Shown in pieces: positions 26,216 through 35,172 of a stretch of DNA of 64,000 bases. Below the pieces are notes generated by a model. That model saw nothing but the letters and a program-made list of their open reading frames with translations. It did not search any database and was not told the origin of the DNA. The DNA comes from Halostella salina (GTDB taxonomy: Archaea; Halobacteriota; Halobacteria; Halobacteriales; Natronoarchaeaceae): contig NZ_RCIH01000004.1 of NCBI RefSeq assembly GCF_003675855.1, positions 248,001 to 312,000 of the forward strand. Direction: 5' to 3'. The position numbers were made by a program, and so were the translations under genes. Each line of letters begins with the position of its first letter. Position 1 is the first letter of the stretch.

Positions 26216-27063
26216 GCCAGCGGCTCGAACCACACCGCCGCGACGAGGACCGCGAGGAACACGTACGACCCCCGGACCAGCAGCATCGTCGCCAGTTCGG
26301 GGTCGGCACGGCGGGCGACCAGCGCCACCGCGCCGAACGCGACGACCGACAGCGCGCTCGACGGCGGGAAGAGCTGCACCGCCGCGAACGCGACGACGGC
26401 GACGAGCGCGGCGGTCATGAGCAGGTACGCCAGCGTCCGCGCACGCCGCCGGCCGAGTACGACTGCGACGGTGCGCTTGCTGATAGAGCGGTCGTACGCG
26501 TAGTCCTGCGCGTCGTCGATCACCTTCACACCCGACAGCAGGACGAGGAACACGGCCGCGAAGGCGAGCGCCGTCGCGCCGACCGCCCCGGCCTGGACGT
26601 AGTGACCGCCGGCGACGCTCAGCGCGATGCCGAGCGGGTAGCCCGTCGTCGCCGTCACGGGGTTCGTGTCCAGTTGCGGCGCGTGGCCGTAGCCGATGAG
26701 CCACGTCGGGAGCGTGATCAGCGCCGCGCCGACGCCGGCGAGGGACCACAGCGCGGCGAGGCAGGCGGCGAACAGCGCCGTCGACCCGGCCAGCGCGAGC
26801 CGACAACCTCGCTCGGTGAGCGGGTGGTCGTCGTCCTCGCCGCGGACGTGGAAGTCGACGTAGCCGTCCTTCACGTGGGCCGTGTACACCGCCGCGAAGA
26901 TGGCCGTCGCGTGGATGGTGGCGGTCGTGGGGTCGAACGCGCCCGCCAACACGCCGCCGAACAGCGACGCGGCGATCGGCGGGAGCATGAAGACGGGATG
27001 CACCTGCGACAGGAGGGCACGGAGCGCCGGTTCCGGTCCGCGTCCGCGGCGCGAGAGTGGCAT
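26212..27063 (-). CDS. UbiA-family prenyltransferase
   Basis: A 283-residue membrane protein with eight or nine helices. The two Asp-rich metal sites are at about residues 65-77 (KDGYVDFHVRGED, a variant of the usual NDxxDxxxD) and about 184-195 (IDDAQDYAYDRSI). The family transfers prenyl groups to acceptors such as quinones, lipids or carotenoids. The first motif is unusual, so I do not assign a product. It converges on the aldo/keto reductase gene. Confidence 0.8.
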   Translation of the reverse strand: MPLSRRGRGPEPALRALLSQVHPVFMLPPIAASLFGGVLAGAFDPTTATIHATAIFAAVYTAHVKDGYVDFHVRGEDDDHPLTERGCRLALAGSTALFAACLAALWSLAGVGAALITLPTWLIGYGHAPQLDTNPVTATTGYPLGIALSVAGGHYVQAGAVGATALAFAAVFLVLLSGVKVIDDAQDYAYDRSISKRTVAVVLGRRRARTLAYLLMTAALVAVVAFAAVQLFPPSSALSVVAFGAVALVARRADPELATMLLVRGSYVFLAVLVAAVWFEPLA

Positions 27064-27165
27064 GGAATCACGTAACGGACGGCACGAGTATAACGTTCGG
27101 GGCGGGAGCGACGGGACTCTCGTCGCTCAGCTTCGCCTGCGTCGCTCCGGTGTGTCGCTTCGTGC

Positions 27166-28287
27166 CTACCGCACCGCCGCGGCCGCCTCGCCCATGATTT
27201 CGAGCGCTTCCTTCAGCGTCTCCATGTCCGTCGCGTAGGAGATGCGGGCGTACCCCTCGCCGCCGTCGCCGAACGCGCCGCCGGGGACGAGGACGACGCC
27301 GCGGTCGATGCACTCGTCGACGAACCCCTCGGGCACCTTCGGCATGGCGTAGAACGCGCCCTCCGGCGTCGGCGTCTCCAGGCCGACCTCGGCGAGGCCG
27401 TCGAGCAACACGTCGCGGCGCTCCTCGAAGGCGGCGACCATCTCGTCGACGGGGTCCTGCGGCCCGTTGAGTGCGGCCTCCGCGGCGTACTGGGCCGGTG
27501 CGCTGGCGCAGGCCTGGACGTACTGGTGGACGCGGAGCATGCGCTCGGTCCGGCGGTGCGAGCCGGTCACCCAGCCCAGCCGCCAGCCGGTCATCGAGTA
27601 GCTCTTCGAGCACGCGCCGACGACGACCACGTTGTCGGTTTCGGCGTAGGTCATCGGCGAGTGGTGCTCGCCGTCGAACACGATGTACTCGTACACCTCG
27701 TCGGAGATGCAGAGCACGTCGTGTTCGTCGGCGATGCGGGCGAACTCGCGCATGTCGGCCTCGCTCTGGACGGCCCCGGTCGGGTTCGCGGGGCTGTTGA
27801 CGACGAACGCGGCGGTGTCCTCGGTGATCGCGTCCTCGACCGCGGCGGGGTCCATCGTCAGGTCGTCGCGCAGGCCGACCGGCTTCGGCGTCCCGCCGGC
27901 GATGCGGGTGAGCGCGTCGTAGGAGACGAAGCCGGGGTCGGGGAAGATCACCTCCTCGTTGGGGTCGACGTGGGCCTCCATGGCGAGGTGGAGCGCCTCG
28001 CTCCCGCCGGCGGTGGCGATGACGTTCTCGGGGTCGACGGAAAACGTGCCGTCCCGGTCGTACTTCGCCGCGATCGCCTCGCGGAGCGACTCGGTCCCCT
28101 TGTTCGAGGTGTAGGCGTCCGCGTCGCCCCGCTCTATCGCGTCGACCGCAGCCTCGCGGGCGTGTTCGGGCGTCGGGAAGTCCGGCTGGCCGAGGCCGAG
28201 GTTGATCGCGTCCTCGCCCGCCGCCTCGAACACCTCGCGGATGCCGCTGATCGACACCTGCTCCACTCGCCGGGAAAAGTCCGTCAT
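27166..28287 (-). CDS. Class I/II aminotransferase (aspartate aminotransferase-like)
   Basis: A 373-residue PLP enzyme. Key residues are visible: NSPANPTG (Asn168), ISDEVYE (Asp196, Tyr199), the Schiff-base Lys228 in CSKSYSMTGWRLGW, and the substrate-binding Arg near residue 352 in YARISYA. It is of the AspB type that transfers amino groups between aspartate or aromatic amino acids and 2-oxoglutarate. Start ATG 28287 follows a GTTAAC TATA-like element about 30 bases upstream. Confidence 0.9.
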   Translation of the reverse strand: MTDFSRRVEQVSISGIREVFEAAGEDAINLGLGQPDFPTPEHAREAAVDAIERGDADAYTSNKGTESLREAIAAKYDRDGTFSVDPENVIATAGGSEALHLAMEAHVDPNEEVIFPDPGFVSYDALTRIAGGTPKPVGLRDDLTMDPAAVEDAITEDTAAFVVNSPANPTGAVQSEADMREFARIADEHDVLCISDEVYEYIVFDGEHHSPMTYAETDNVVVVGACSKSYSMTGWRLGWVTGSHRRTERMLRVHQYVQACASAPAQYAAEAALNGPQDPVDEMVAAFEERRDVLLDGLAEVGLETPTPEGAFYAMPKVPEGFVDECIDRGVVLVPGGAFGDGGEGYARISYATDMETLKEALEIMGEAAAAVR

Positions 28288-28388
28288 GTGAACTACCGGC
28301 ACCGCCGCCGTGTTAACTCTTGATGGTCGGCGGTCGTCGGTGTCACTGCGGCTGTCGGGCCGTCGACCGATTTCCCCGATCGGCCTCG

Positions 28389-28535
28389 CTACTCGCTGGC
28401 CTCGCGCAGCTCCTCGACGTGGGTCTCCAGCCGCGACAGCGCCGCGTCGGCGTCCATGTACCCCTGTTCGTACTCGCCGTACACCGTGTCGGCCTCGTCG
28501 AGAAACGCCTCGACTGCGGTTTCGAGTTCGCTCAT
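28389..28535 (-). CDS. Small acidic helical protein
   Basis: A 48-residue protein, MSELETAVEAFLDEADTVYG at the start and AALSRLETHVEELREASE at the end, predicted to be one or two amphipathic helices with a heptad-like Leu pattern. It lies on the same strand as the PAC2 gene upstream and the aminotransferase downstream. The composition (Glu/Asp-rich) fits a real halophile protein; function unknown. Confidence 0.55.
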   Translation of the reverse strand: MSELETAVEAFLDEADTVYGEYEQGYMDADAALSRLETHVEELREASE

Positions 28536-28615
28536 GGCTCCCCGTCCGACCGCCAGCGTGAAAGGCGGGTCGGTCGACGGCGACCGGCAACGGCCCGTCC
28601 CGCGGCGACCCGGCG

Positions 28616-29356
28616 CTACTGGAACATCCGGAGCGGCTGGGCCTGCGAGCTCTCGGCCTCGCCGGCCTCCTGCATCCGGCGTGCGAGTTCCTCCTTCTGC
28701 TGTCGGATCTCCTCGGCGCGGTCGACCAGGTCGTCGACCGACGGGTCGACGCCGGCGAGCGGCCCGATACCGTGGTCGATCAGCACCCGGGCGGCCTCGG
28801 GGTCGGGGAACTGCGGGTCGCTCTCGACGACCAGCGCGACGCTGTCGAGGTCGACCTCCGCCGCCTGCGCGACCAGCGCTCCGGTCGGGCCCGCGACCGC
28901 GCCGTTCTCCCGCGGGGTCTCGATCCCCTCGTCGTCCAGCAGCGCGCCGCCGTCGCCCGTCCCGACGCCGAACAGCGACGGGACGCCGTCCTTCTCCGCC
29001 GGGCGGCCGCTGAGGTACAGCGGCGTGACGCCGTTGTCGGCGATCCACGAGGTGACACAGGCCGCGAACTCGTGGGCGGCGTCGGCCGACACCGGCACGT
29101 CGCTCTGGAGCGCGAGCAGGTCGCGCTCCCCGTCGGCGTAGATGCGGACCGGCGGGCGGACCGACCGGTCGCCGTCGCCGTACACCGCGATCCGGGGGAT
29201 CCCGTCGCAGTGGACGCTCGCGTAGTACTCCATGTCGAACGCCTCGACCAGATGGTCGGTCGCTATCTTCCCCACCAGCCCGACGCCGGGCATCCCCTCG
29301 ACCAGCCACGGTTCGTCCAGGTCGACGCCGTCCCCGCGGAGTTTCACGTGCGCCAT
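28616..29356 (-). CDS. PAC2-family proteasome assembly chaperone-like protein
   Basis: A 246-residue PAC2-domain protein (PWLVEGMPGVGLVGKIATDH near residues 16-35, YYASVHCDGIPRIAVYG, VVESDPQFPDPEAARVLI). A C-terminal coiled helix (VDDLVDRAEEIRQQKEELAR) follows, as in archaeal PbaB-type homologues, which bind proteasome subunits. ATG 29356 is preceded by a GTTAAGCC element about 30 bases upstream. Confidence 0.9.
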   Translation of the reverse strand: MAHVKLRGDGVDLDEPWLVEGMPGVGLVGKIATDHLVEAFDMEYYASVHCDGIPRIAVYGDGDRSVRPPVRIYADGERDLLALQSDVPVSADAAHEFAACVTSWIADNGVTPLYLSGRPAEKDGVPSLFGVGTGDGGALLDDEGIETPRENGAVAGPTGALVAQAAEVDLDSVALVVESDPQFPDPEAARVLIDHGIGPLAGVDPSVDDLVDRAEEIRQQKEELARRMQEAGEAESSQAQPLRMFQ

Positions 29357-29488
29357 GTCCCGATAATCCCGTGGCGAGGGCTTAACCGTGGGGGTGAGTG
29401 AACTGGCTGGCACGGTCGTCACCCCCTCCATCGGCGACCCGCCGTCGCTCCGAAACCCACAAGCGACCGCCGGGCGAACGGCGGGGTA

Positions 29489-30397
29489 ATGGACACGCTG
29501 GAACGGTACCGCCCCCTCGTCGACGACTTCGACGCCTTCCTCGACGCCTGCCGGCGGCCGCTCCCCTCGGCCGTCCGGGTCAACACGATCAAGGCGTCCG
29601 TCGAGCGGGCGACCGCCGCACTCGACGCCGAAGGCGTCGGCTGGGAGCGGGCGGCCTGGAACGACCGCGTCATGACGGTGGACACGGACCGCCCGGGCAA
29701 CACGTGGCCGTACTACCACGGCTGGCTCCACGGGCAGGAGGAAGTGTCGGCGCTGCCCGCGAGCGCGCTCGACCCGGACCCTGGCGAGCGCGTCTGGGAC
29801 GCCTGCGCCGCGCCGGGGAGCAAGACCACCCACCTCGCCGCGCTGATGGACGACCGCGGCCTGCTGGTCGCCAACGACAGCAACCTCGGCCGCCTCTCGG
29901 CGCTGCGCTCGAACGCCGAGCGCCTCGGCGTCACGAACGTCGCCGTGACGAACCAGGACGCCCGCAACTTCTCGCTGAAGCCGTTCGGCGGCGAGGAGTT
30001 CGACCGTGCGCTCGTCGACGCACCCTGCTCCTGCGAGGGGACGATCCGCAAGAACCCCGACGCCCTCGACGGCTGGTCGCTGGACCACGTCCGCGGGGTC
30101 GCCGGCGTCCAGAAGGGGATCCTCCGCCGCGCCGTGCAGGCGACCCGCGAGGGCGGCACCGTCGTCTACTCCACCTGCACGTTCGCCCCCGAGGAGAACG
30201 AGGCGGTCCTCGACCACGTGCTCCGCGAGGCGGACTGCCGGATCGTCGACCACGGTCTCCCGGTCGACTGCGCCCCCGGCGTCACGGAGTGGGAGGGCGA
30301 GTCGTACGACCCGAGCGTCCGCAAGGCCGCCCGGATCTACCCGCACTTTCAGGACACCGGCGGCTTCTTCGTGGCGAAACTGGAGGTGGGCGCATGA
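29489..30397 (+). CDS. NOP/RsmB-type RNA m5C methyltransferase
   Basis: A 302-residue SAM-dependent methyltransferase. SAM-binding motif I is DACAAPGSKTTHLA (about 109-122), motif IV is DAPCSCEGTIRKNP with the release cysteine, and motif VI is YSTCTFAPEENE with the nucleophile cysteine. It methylates C5 of cytosine in rRNA or tRNA. The usual C-terminal PUA-like domain is not in this protein; it seems to be the next gene, whose ATG overlaps this stop (ATGA). Confidence 0.9.
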   Translation: MDTLERYRPLVDDFDAFLDACRRPLPSAVRVNTIKASVERATAALDAEGVGWERAAWNDRVMTVDTDRPGNTWPYYHGWLHGQEEVSALPASALDPDPGERVWDACAAPGSKTTHLAALMDDRGLLVANDSNLGRLSALRSNAERLGVTNVAVTNQDARNFSLKPFGGEEFDRALVDAPCSCEGTIRKNPDALDGWSLDHVRGVAGVQKGILRRAVQATREGGTVVYSTCTFAPEENEAVLDHVLREADCRIVDHGLPVDCAPGVTEWEGESYDPSVRKAARIYPHFQDTGGFFVAKLEVGA

Positions 30398-30909
30398 GCG
30401 GCGACGCCCCCACCAACGTCGGCCAGCGGTTCGACCGCCTCTCGGCGACCCCCGACGACCGCGAGGTGGAGGGGCGCGCCTCGCGCCGCGAGATCCTCGA
30501 CTGGTGGGACGAGCGCTTCGGCGTCCCGCCCGAGACGTTCGACGACCACACGCTCTGGGAGAAGGGCGCGGGGAAGATCTGGATATTCGCCGGCGACACC
30601 CCCTCGCCGGTCGAAATCGAGGGCCTCGGCATGACGTTCATGCGCACCCGGCAGGAGCACTGGAAGCCCACGACCGAGGCCGTCCAGCGCTTCGGCGACC
30701 GCGCCGAGCGCAACGTGATCAGCCTCTCCCGCGAGGCGGCCGAGCGGTTCGTCGCCGGCGAGGACCAGGCACTCGACTGGGACGGCGACTGGGGCTACCT
30801 GATCGCGGCCCACGAACTCGCGGGCGCGGACGCGCCGCTCGGCGTCGGCCTGTACGTCCACGGCGAACTCCGGTCGCGCGTGCCCAAGGGACGGCGGCGG
30901 GAGTTCTGA
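30394..30909 (+). CDS. PUA-like RNA-binding partner of the m5C methyltransferase
   Basis: A 171-residue protein with the pattern REILDWWDERFGVPPETF, KIWIFAGDTPSP, GMTFMRTRQEHWKPTTEAVQ and DWGYLIAAHELAGADAPLGV, closing with a basic tail (RVPKGRRREF). This resembles the C-terminal methyltransferase-associated PUA domain (also filed as DUF7122, from memory). Translation is coupled to the methyltransferase, so the two probably act as one split enzyme. Confidence 0.75.
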   Translation: MSGDAPTNVGQRFDRLSATPDDREVEGRASRREILDWWDERFGVPPETFDDHTLWEKGAGKIWIFAGDTPSPVEIEGLGMTFMRTRQEHWKPTTEAVQRFGDRAERNVISLSREAAERFVAGEDQALDWDGDWGYLIAAHELAGADAPLGVGLYVHGELRSRVPKGRRREF

Positions 30910-31013
30910 CCGCCACCGGTCGCGTTCGGACGGCCGTGGGGCCGGATGCACGCCCCGGGCGAGCACGGACGGGTTTCGACACGCATATCCGGCGTTTCCG
31001 ACAACTATCGCAC

Positions 31014-31517
31014 ATGTCCCCGGATACGAGCATCACCGTCGGGAACCGGGAGATCGACCCCGTTCGCGGCGGGCTACTGGTCATGCTGGTCAGCGTCGCG
31101 GTCATCGGGTACGGCGGCTTCGACTACTACCAGCAGCAACAGGCGGTCGCGGACGCGGAGCCGGTGAACGCGACGATCCTGGAGACGGGCGTCGACTCCG
31201 ACAGCTCCGGGTCGAGCACGGACGTCGACTACTACCCCACCGTCCGGTTCGAGTACACGTACGACGGCGAACGGTACACGTCGACCGACGTGTACCCGGC
31301 GTCGGTACGGCAGTCGTACGACACCGAATCCGCCGCGCGCGATGTCGTCGACGAGTACGAGGTCGACAGCACGGTCACGGCGTACACGGTCCCGTCGTCG
31401 CCCGGCGACGGCTTCCTCCGGAAACAGCAGTCCGACGGGCCGTTCACGGCGATGGGCATCGGTGGCGTGATGCTGCTGCTCGGCGGCTACTCGGTGCTGC
31501 GTGGCTACCGGTCGTAG
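31014..31517 (+). CDS. DUF3592-like membrane protein
   Basis: A 167-residue protein with an N-terminal transmembrane helix (GGLLVMLVSVAVIGYGGF, about 19-36), an external domain of about 90 residues (VNATILETGVD, YYPTVRFEYTYDGERYTSTD) and a second helix near the C-terminus (MGIGGVMLLLGGYSVLRG). This layout is the DUF3592 family. A TATA-like catatcc (30983-30989) lies about 29 bases before ATG 31014. Confidence 0.8.
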   Translation: MSPDTSITVGNREIDPVRGGLLVMLVSVAVIGYGGFDYYQQQQAVADAEPVNATILETGVDSDSSGSSTDVDYYPTVRFEYTYDGERYTSTDVYPASVRQSYDTESAARDVVDEYEVDSTVTAYTVPSSPGDGFLRKQQSDGPFTAMGIGGVMLLLGGYSVLRGYRS

Positions 31518-31524
31518 CGACGGG

Positions 31525-33036
31525 CTACCCCTCCCGTTCGCGGACAGTCCCGCCGCCCAGTCCCTCCCACTCGACGCGGTAGCCCAGTCGCGATAGCGTC
31601 GCGCTCGCGTCGTCGATCCCGTACCCATCGAGCACGGCCTCGGCCTCGGAGAGCGACATCTCCGCCTCGATCTCGTCGGCAAGCGCGTCCAGTACGTCGG
31701 GCCGCACCAGCGTCCGGCCGACCAGTTCGTGCTCCGGGAACGCCTTCGCCTCGACGGCGGCCTCGCTGACTCCATGACGCTCAGCGAGTTTGGCCAGCGT
31801 CACGGCGTCGTCCTCGGGCGCGAGTTCGCCGGGGAGCGCGGCGGCGCTTTCGGCGACCAGGTCGTCCTCGTAGCGCCGGAGCGCGTCGCGCACGTCCTTG
31901 ATCCGGACGCTCCCGGAGTAGGGGATGGCGCGGTGGTCGCGGGCGACGATCTCCTCGCCGACGCCGAGGCTCTCGTCGACGGCGACGAGCAGCTCCACGT
32001 CCTCGACGGCGTCGAGTTGCGAGAGCTTCTTCTCGACGTACTCCGGTGTCCAGAACCCCATGATCTCGAAGAAGACGCGGAAGTCCGCGTGCTCGTACTC
32101 GAACGCGAAGTCGGGGATCATCACCCGCGACCCGGCGGCGAGCGGTTCGGGTTCGCGGACCAGATTCCAGTCCAGGCCGAGCGACTCGAACCGTGCCGCG
32201 AAGTCGGCCTCGACGCCGCTGTCGTAGCTCACCTCCGCGACCGGTTCGGCGTCGGGCACCCTGACGGGGTCGTCGTCGGAGAGGCGCAGTTCGCGCTCCG
32301 TACCGCGGTCGTCGATGGTCGCCGTGAGCCGCCACTCCGACGCTTTCGCCAGCGTCCGCAGGAGCCGGGCGAACCGCGTCCCGTAGCGCCGCGTCGCGCG
32401 GAACAGCCGCGTCGGTCCCGTCACGACCACCTCGCGCTCGCCGCCGTCGAGCCGCAGGATCTCGTACATCAGCCGGAGGCGCTTGACCGCCGAGACGAGC
32501 GCCTTCGGGTCCGACGAGCGCGCGCGGATCTCCGTCGCGTCGAACAGCGCGGTCTGGGCCAGCGAGAGGTTGTACTGCGCGACCAGCTCGTCGGGCGACC
32601 AGCGCGCGTCGAAGGCGGCGAGCACCTGCCGGTCCTCCCGGTCGGCGTACAGCGCCGTCTCGACGGTGCCGGGGTCGGTCCCGAGCGCGTCGGCCGCCCG
32701 CGAGAGCGCCGTCTCGCGCTCGGCGTTGGTCACGACGCCGACCGCCTCGCCCGCGGCGAACGCCTCCTTCCGCGCCCGCTCCGGGTCGACGCCGGCGCGG
32801 GTCTCGAACCGGGCCTCCCGTTCCAGCAGGTGCGCGAACCCGCGAACGAGCTTGAAGTCGTCGCCCTCGCGCTCCAGCGCCTCCAGCGCGTCGTCCAGGT
32901 CGCCGCGTTCCTCGCCGACGTGGCCCTGGAACGTCCCGAGGGCCTTCGCCGCCAGCGGCCGGTGTTCGCGCCCGGCGAACTGCGGGTGGTAGCCGCCGCC
33001 GGCCCGCGAGACGCGCAGGAGGTCCTTCGTCAGCAT
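31525..33036 (-). CDS. DUF790 protein (Bax1-like nuclease, partner of XPB)
   Basis: A 503-residue DUF790 protein. The N-terminal half is helical (LLRVSRAGGGYHPQFAGREH), the central part holds the nuclease-like core (MIPDFAFEYEHADFRVFFEI, followed by MGFWTPEYVEKKL), and the C-terminus has an acidic helical tail. Proteins of this family bind archaeal XPB helicase and cut near bubble junctions in DNA repair. The XPB gene lies 594 bases upstream on the same strand, with a lipoprotein gene on the opposite strand in between. Confidence 0.85.
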   Translation of the reverse strand: MLTKDLLRVSRAGGGYHPQFAGREHRPLAAKALGTFQGHVGEERGDLDDALEALEREGDDFKLVRGFAHLLEREARFETRAGVDPERARKEAFAAGEAVGVVTNAERETALSRAADALGTDPGTVETALYADREDRQVLAAFDARWSPDELVAQYNLSLAQTALFDATEIRARSSDPKALVSAVKRLRLMYEILRLDGGEREVVVTGPTRLFRATRRYGTRFARLLRTLAKASEWRLTATIDDRGTERELRLSDDDPVRVPDAEPVAEVSYDSGVEADFAARFESLGLDWNLVREPEPLAAGSRVMIPDFAFEYEHADFRVFFEIMGFWTPEYVEKKLSQLDAVEDVELLVAVDESLGVGEEIVARDHRAIPYSGSVRIKDVRDALRRYEDDLVAESAAALPGELAPEDDAVTLAKLAERHGVSEAAVEAKAFPEHELVGRTLVRPDVLDALADEIEAEMSLSEAEAVLDGYGIDDASATLSRLGYRVEWEGLGGGTVREREG

Positions 33037-33119
33037 CTCCCCGGGAGTCGCCGTTCCAGCGACAAAAGCGGTCGGGGGATGTCACAAGACATACGTCCCC
33101 CTGCCCCGACCTGCCGGAT

Positions 33120-33596
33120 ATGCAACGGCGGACGCTCCTCCGGACGCTCGCCGCGCTCGGTCTCGCCGGTCTCGCCGGCTGCGGGCGCAACGAGGAGGGG
33201 TGGGACCGTCGGCAGGGACCGCCCGAGTCCGGCGACTACCCCACGGTGACGACCTCCAGGGACCTCGACCTCGGCGACATCGGCCTCACCACGACGCCCA
33301 ACCCCGGGAAGGGGTTTGCCTTCCGCGGGACGGAGTACGGCGAGACCGAGGACGGGTACATGACGGTCACGACGACCGTCGAGAACGTCACGAACGAGCC
33401 CCAGTCGGCGGTGCTGGTGTACGAGATCACCGTCGACGGCACCATCTACGCCGAACGCCGAACCGTCCGCCTCGACCCCGCCGAGCAGGTGACATACGAC
33501 CTGGTGTTCGACCTCACCCGGACGGAGTACTCGGAGGCGGACAGCCGGAGCATCAGCCCGCGCTGGGAGCCGGTCGACGGTGGGGACGAGGCGTAG
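33120..33596 (+). CDS. Tat-type lipoprotein
   Basis: A 158-residue exported protein. The N-terminus has a twin arginine (MQRRTLLRTLAALG) and a lipobox (LAGC, Cys21), so it is probably exported folded and lipid-anchored. The mature domain is beta-rich (DGYMTVTTTVENVTNEPQSA, RTVRLDPAEQVTYDLVFDL), resembling Ig-like binding domains. Function unknown. It is inserted between XPB and its Bax1 partner on the opposite strand. Confidence 0.75.
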   Translation: MQRRTLLRTLAALGLAGLAGCGRNEEGWDRRQGPPESGDYPTVTTSRDLDLGDIGLTTTPNPGKGFAFRGTEYGETEDGYMTVTTTVENVTNEPQSAVLVYEITVDGTIYAERRTVRLDPAEQVTYDLVFDLTRTEYSEADSRSISPRWEPVDGGDEA

Positions 33597-33629
33597 TCTC
33601 CCGACGGTGTTTGCCGGCCGCCGGACGGC

Positions 33630-35027
33630 TCACCGGCGGCGAGACGCGACTCGCGTTTCGGCGGTATCTGCGCTCACCACCTCGTACAGCAGCGCCCGCT
33701 CCCCGAGTCCGGAGCCGTCGTCCTCTTTCGGCCGGAGGACCCGGCCGAGCCGCTGGGTGAACTCGCGCTCGCTCCCGCTGCCCGAGAGGACGACGGCGAC
33801 GTTGGCGTCCGGCACGTCGACGCCCTCGTCTAACACGTTCGAGGTGACGATCCGCGAGTACGTGCCCTCGCGGAACCCCTCGATGACCTCGCGGCGCTCG
33901 GCGGCGCTCGTCCGGTGGGTGACCGCGGGAATCAGGAACCGCTCGGAGATGCGGTACGCCAGGTCGTTGTGGGCGGTGAACACGATGACGCGGTCGTCGC
34001 GGTGGTCGTCGAGGATGTCGGCGAGGCGGGCGACCTTGTTCTCGCTGCCCATCATGATCTCCCGGGCGCGCTGCTTCGCCAGCAGCGCCTCGCGGGCCTC
34101 GGGGTCGTTGCCCGAGCGCTTGACCAGTTCCTGGTAGTCGCTCCCGCTCCGCAGTTCGACGTTCGACCGCGCGAGGTAGTCGGTGAACGTCTCCTGGTTG
34201 CGCTCGTAGGCCTCGCGCTCGTCGTCGGTCAGGTCGACCGTGATCCGTTTCACGTCGTACGGCGCGAGATGCTCGCCCGCCAGCTCGTCGGCCGAGATCC
34301 GGTAGACGACCGGGCCGACGAGGTCCTCGACCACCTCGTGGGCGTCGTCCGGGCGCTCGAACGTCGCGGTCAGCCCCAGCCGGGCCGGCGCGGCGAGCAG
34401 GCGGGCGATCTCGCGGTACCCCTCGCCGCCGAGGTGGTGGACCTCGTCGAAGACGACGAGCCCGAACCGGTCGCCCAGGTCGTCGCTCCGGAGGTACGCC
34501 GAGTCGTACGTCGAGACGGTCAGCGCCTCGACCCGCTGCTCGCCGCCGCCCAGCTGGCCGACGGGTCGGTCGAACTCCCGTTCCAGTTCGGCCCGCCACT
34601 GCTGGAGCAGGTCGATCGTCGGGACGACGACGAGCGTCGACGTCGCCAGATCCTCCATGGCCGCGATGGCGATCACGGTTTTCCCGCTGCCGGTCGGCAG
34701 TTCGAGGACGCCACTGTGCGGACCGGTGCGGGCCGTCCCGGTCGCTCCCTCGCCGGCGCTCCCGCCGTCGCGCCACGCGTCGAGCGCGTCGGCCTGGTAC
34801 TCGCGGAGTTCGTACGTGGAGTCGAGTCCGGACAGCGACTCGCCGTCGAGGACGCGGTCGTCGTAGGCGACGCCGCGCTCGTCGAGCCAGTCCCGCAGGT
34901 CGGCGTAGCGGTGCGCCGAGGCCCGGCGGGTCCCCGACCGGGGGTCGCGCTCGACGAACGACGGGCAGTCGCCCTCGCCGTCGACGCGGACGGTCCCGTC
35001 CTCGAAGCGGAGCGTGAGACCGGTCAC
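33630..35027 (-). CDS. XPB/Rad25-type DNA helicase
   Basis: A 465-residue superfamily 2 helicase. N-terminal damage-recognition region, then ELPTGSGKTVIAIAAMEDLA (Walker A), VVFDEVHHLGGEGY (Walker B variant DEVHH), LTATFERPDD (motif III), and motif VI in FTQRLGRVLRPK. It unwinds DNA in repair and, in eukaryotes, transcription initiation. The GTG at 35027 is chosen as start because VTGLTLRFEDGTVRVDG matches the family N-terminus and no ATG is available nearby. The Bax1-like partner lies downstream. Confidence 0.9.
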   Translation of the reverse strand: MTGLTLRFEDGTVRVDGEGDCPSFVERDPRSGTRRASAHRYADLRDWLDERGVAYDDRVLDGESLSGLDSTYELREYQADALDAWRDGGSAGEGATGTARTGPHSGVLELPTGSGKTVIAIAAMEDLATSTLVVVPTIDLLQQWRAELEREFDRPVGQLGGGEQRVEALTVSTYDSAYLRSDDLGDRFGLVVFDEVHHLGGEGYREIARLLAAPARLGLTATFERPDDAHEVVEDLVGPVVYRISADELAGEHLAPYDVKRITVDLTDDEREAYERNQETFTDYLARSNVELRSGSDYQELVKRSGNDPEAREALLAKQRAREIMMGSENKVARLADILDDHRDDRVIVFTAHNDLAYRISERFLIPAVTHRTSAAERREVIEGFREGTYSRIVTSNVLDEGVDVPDANVAVVLSGSGSEREFTQRLGRVLRPKEDDGSGLGERALLYEVVSADTAETRVASRRR

Positions 35028-35140
35028 GCGCCGTGGTTGGTGGGCCGGGCATTTATCGCTCCCCCTTCGGACGGTCGGCTCTCCCCGACGGGGGCAACTC
35101 CGTCGGTGCGACGACGCGAGGCGGTACGGACGGTTGAAAA

Positions 35141-35148
35141 AAACTAAA
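35141..35148 (+). promoter_or_regulatory. TATA box of grpE
   Basis: aaactaaa, within an A-rich run, is centred about 28 bases before the grpE ATG at 35173. Confidence 0.45.
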
Positions 35149-35172
35149 CCCGCCGGCCGGCTTCCCTCTCCT

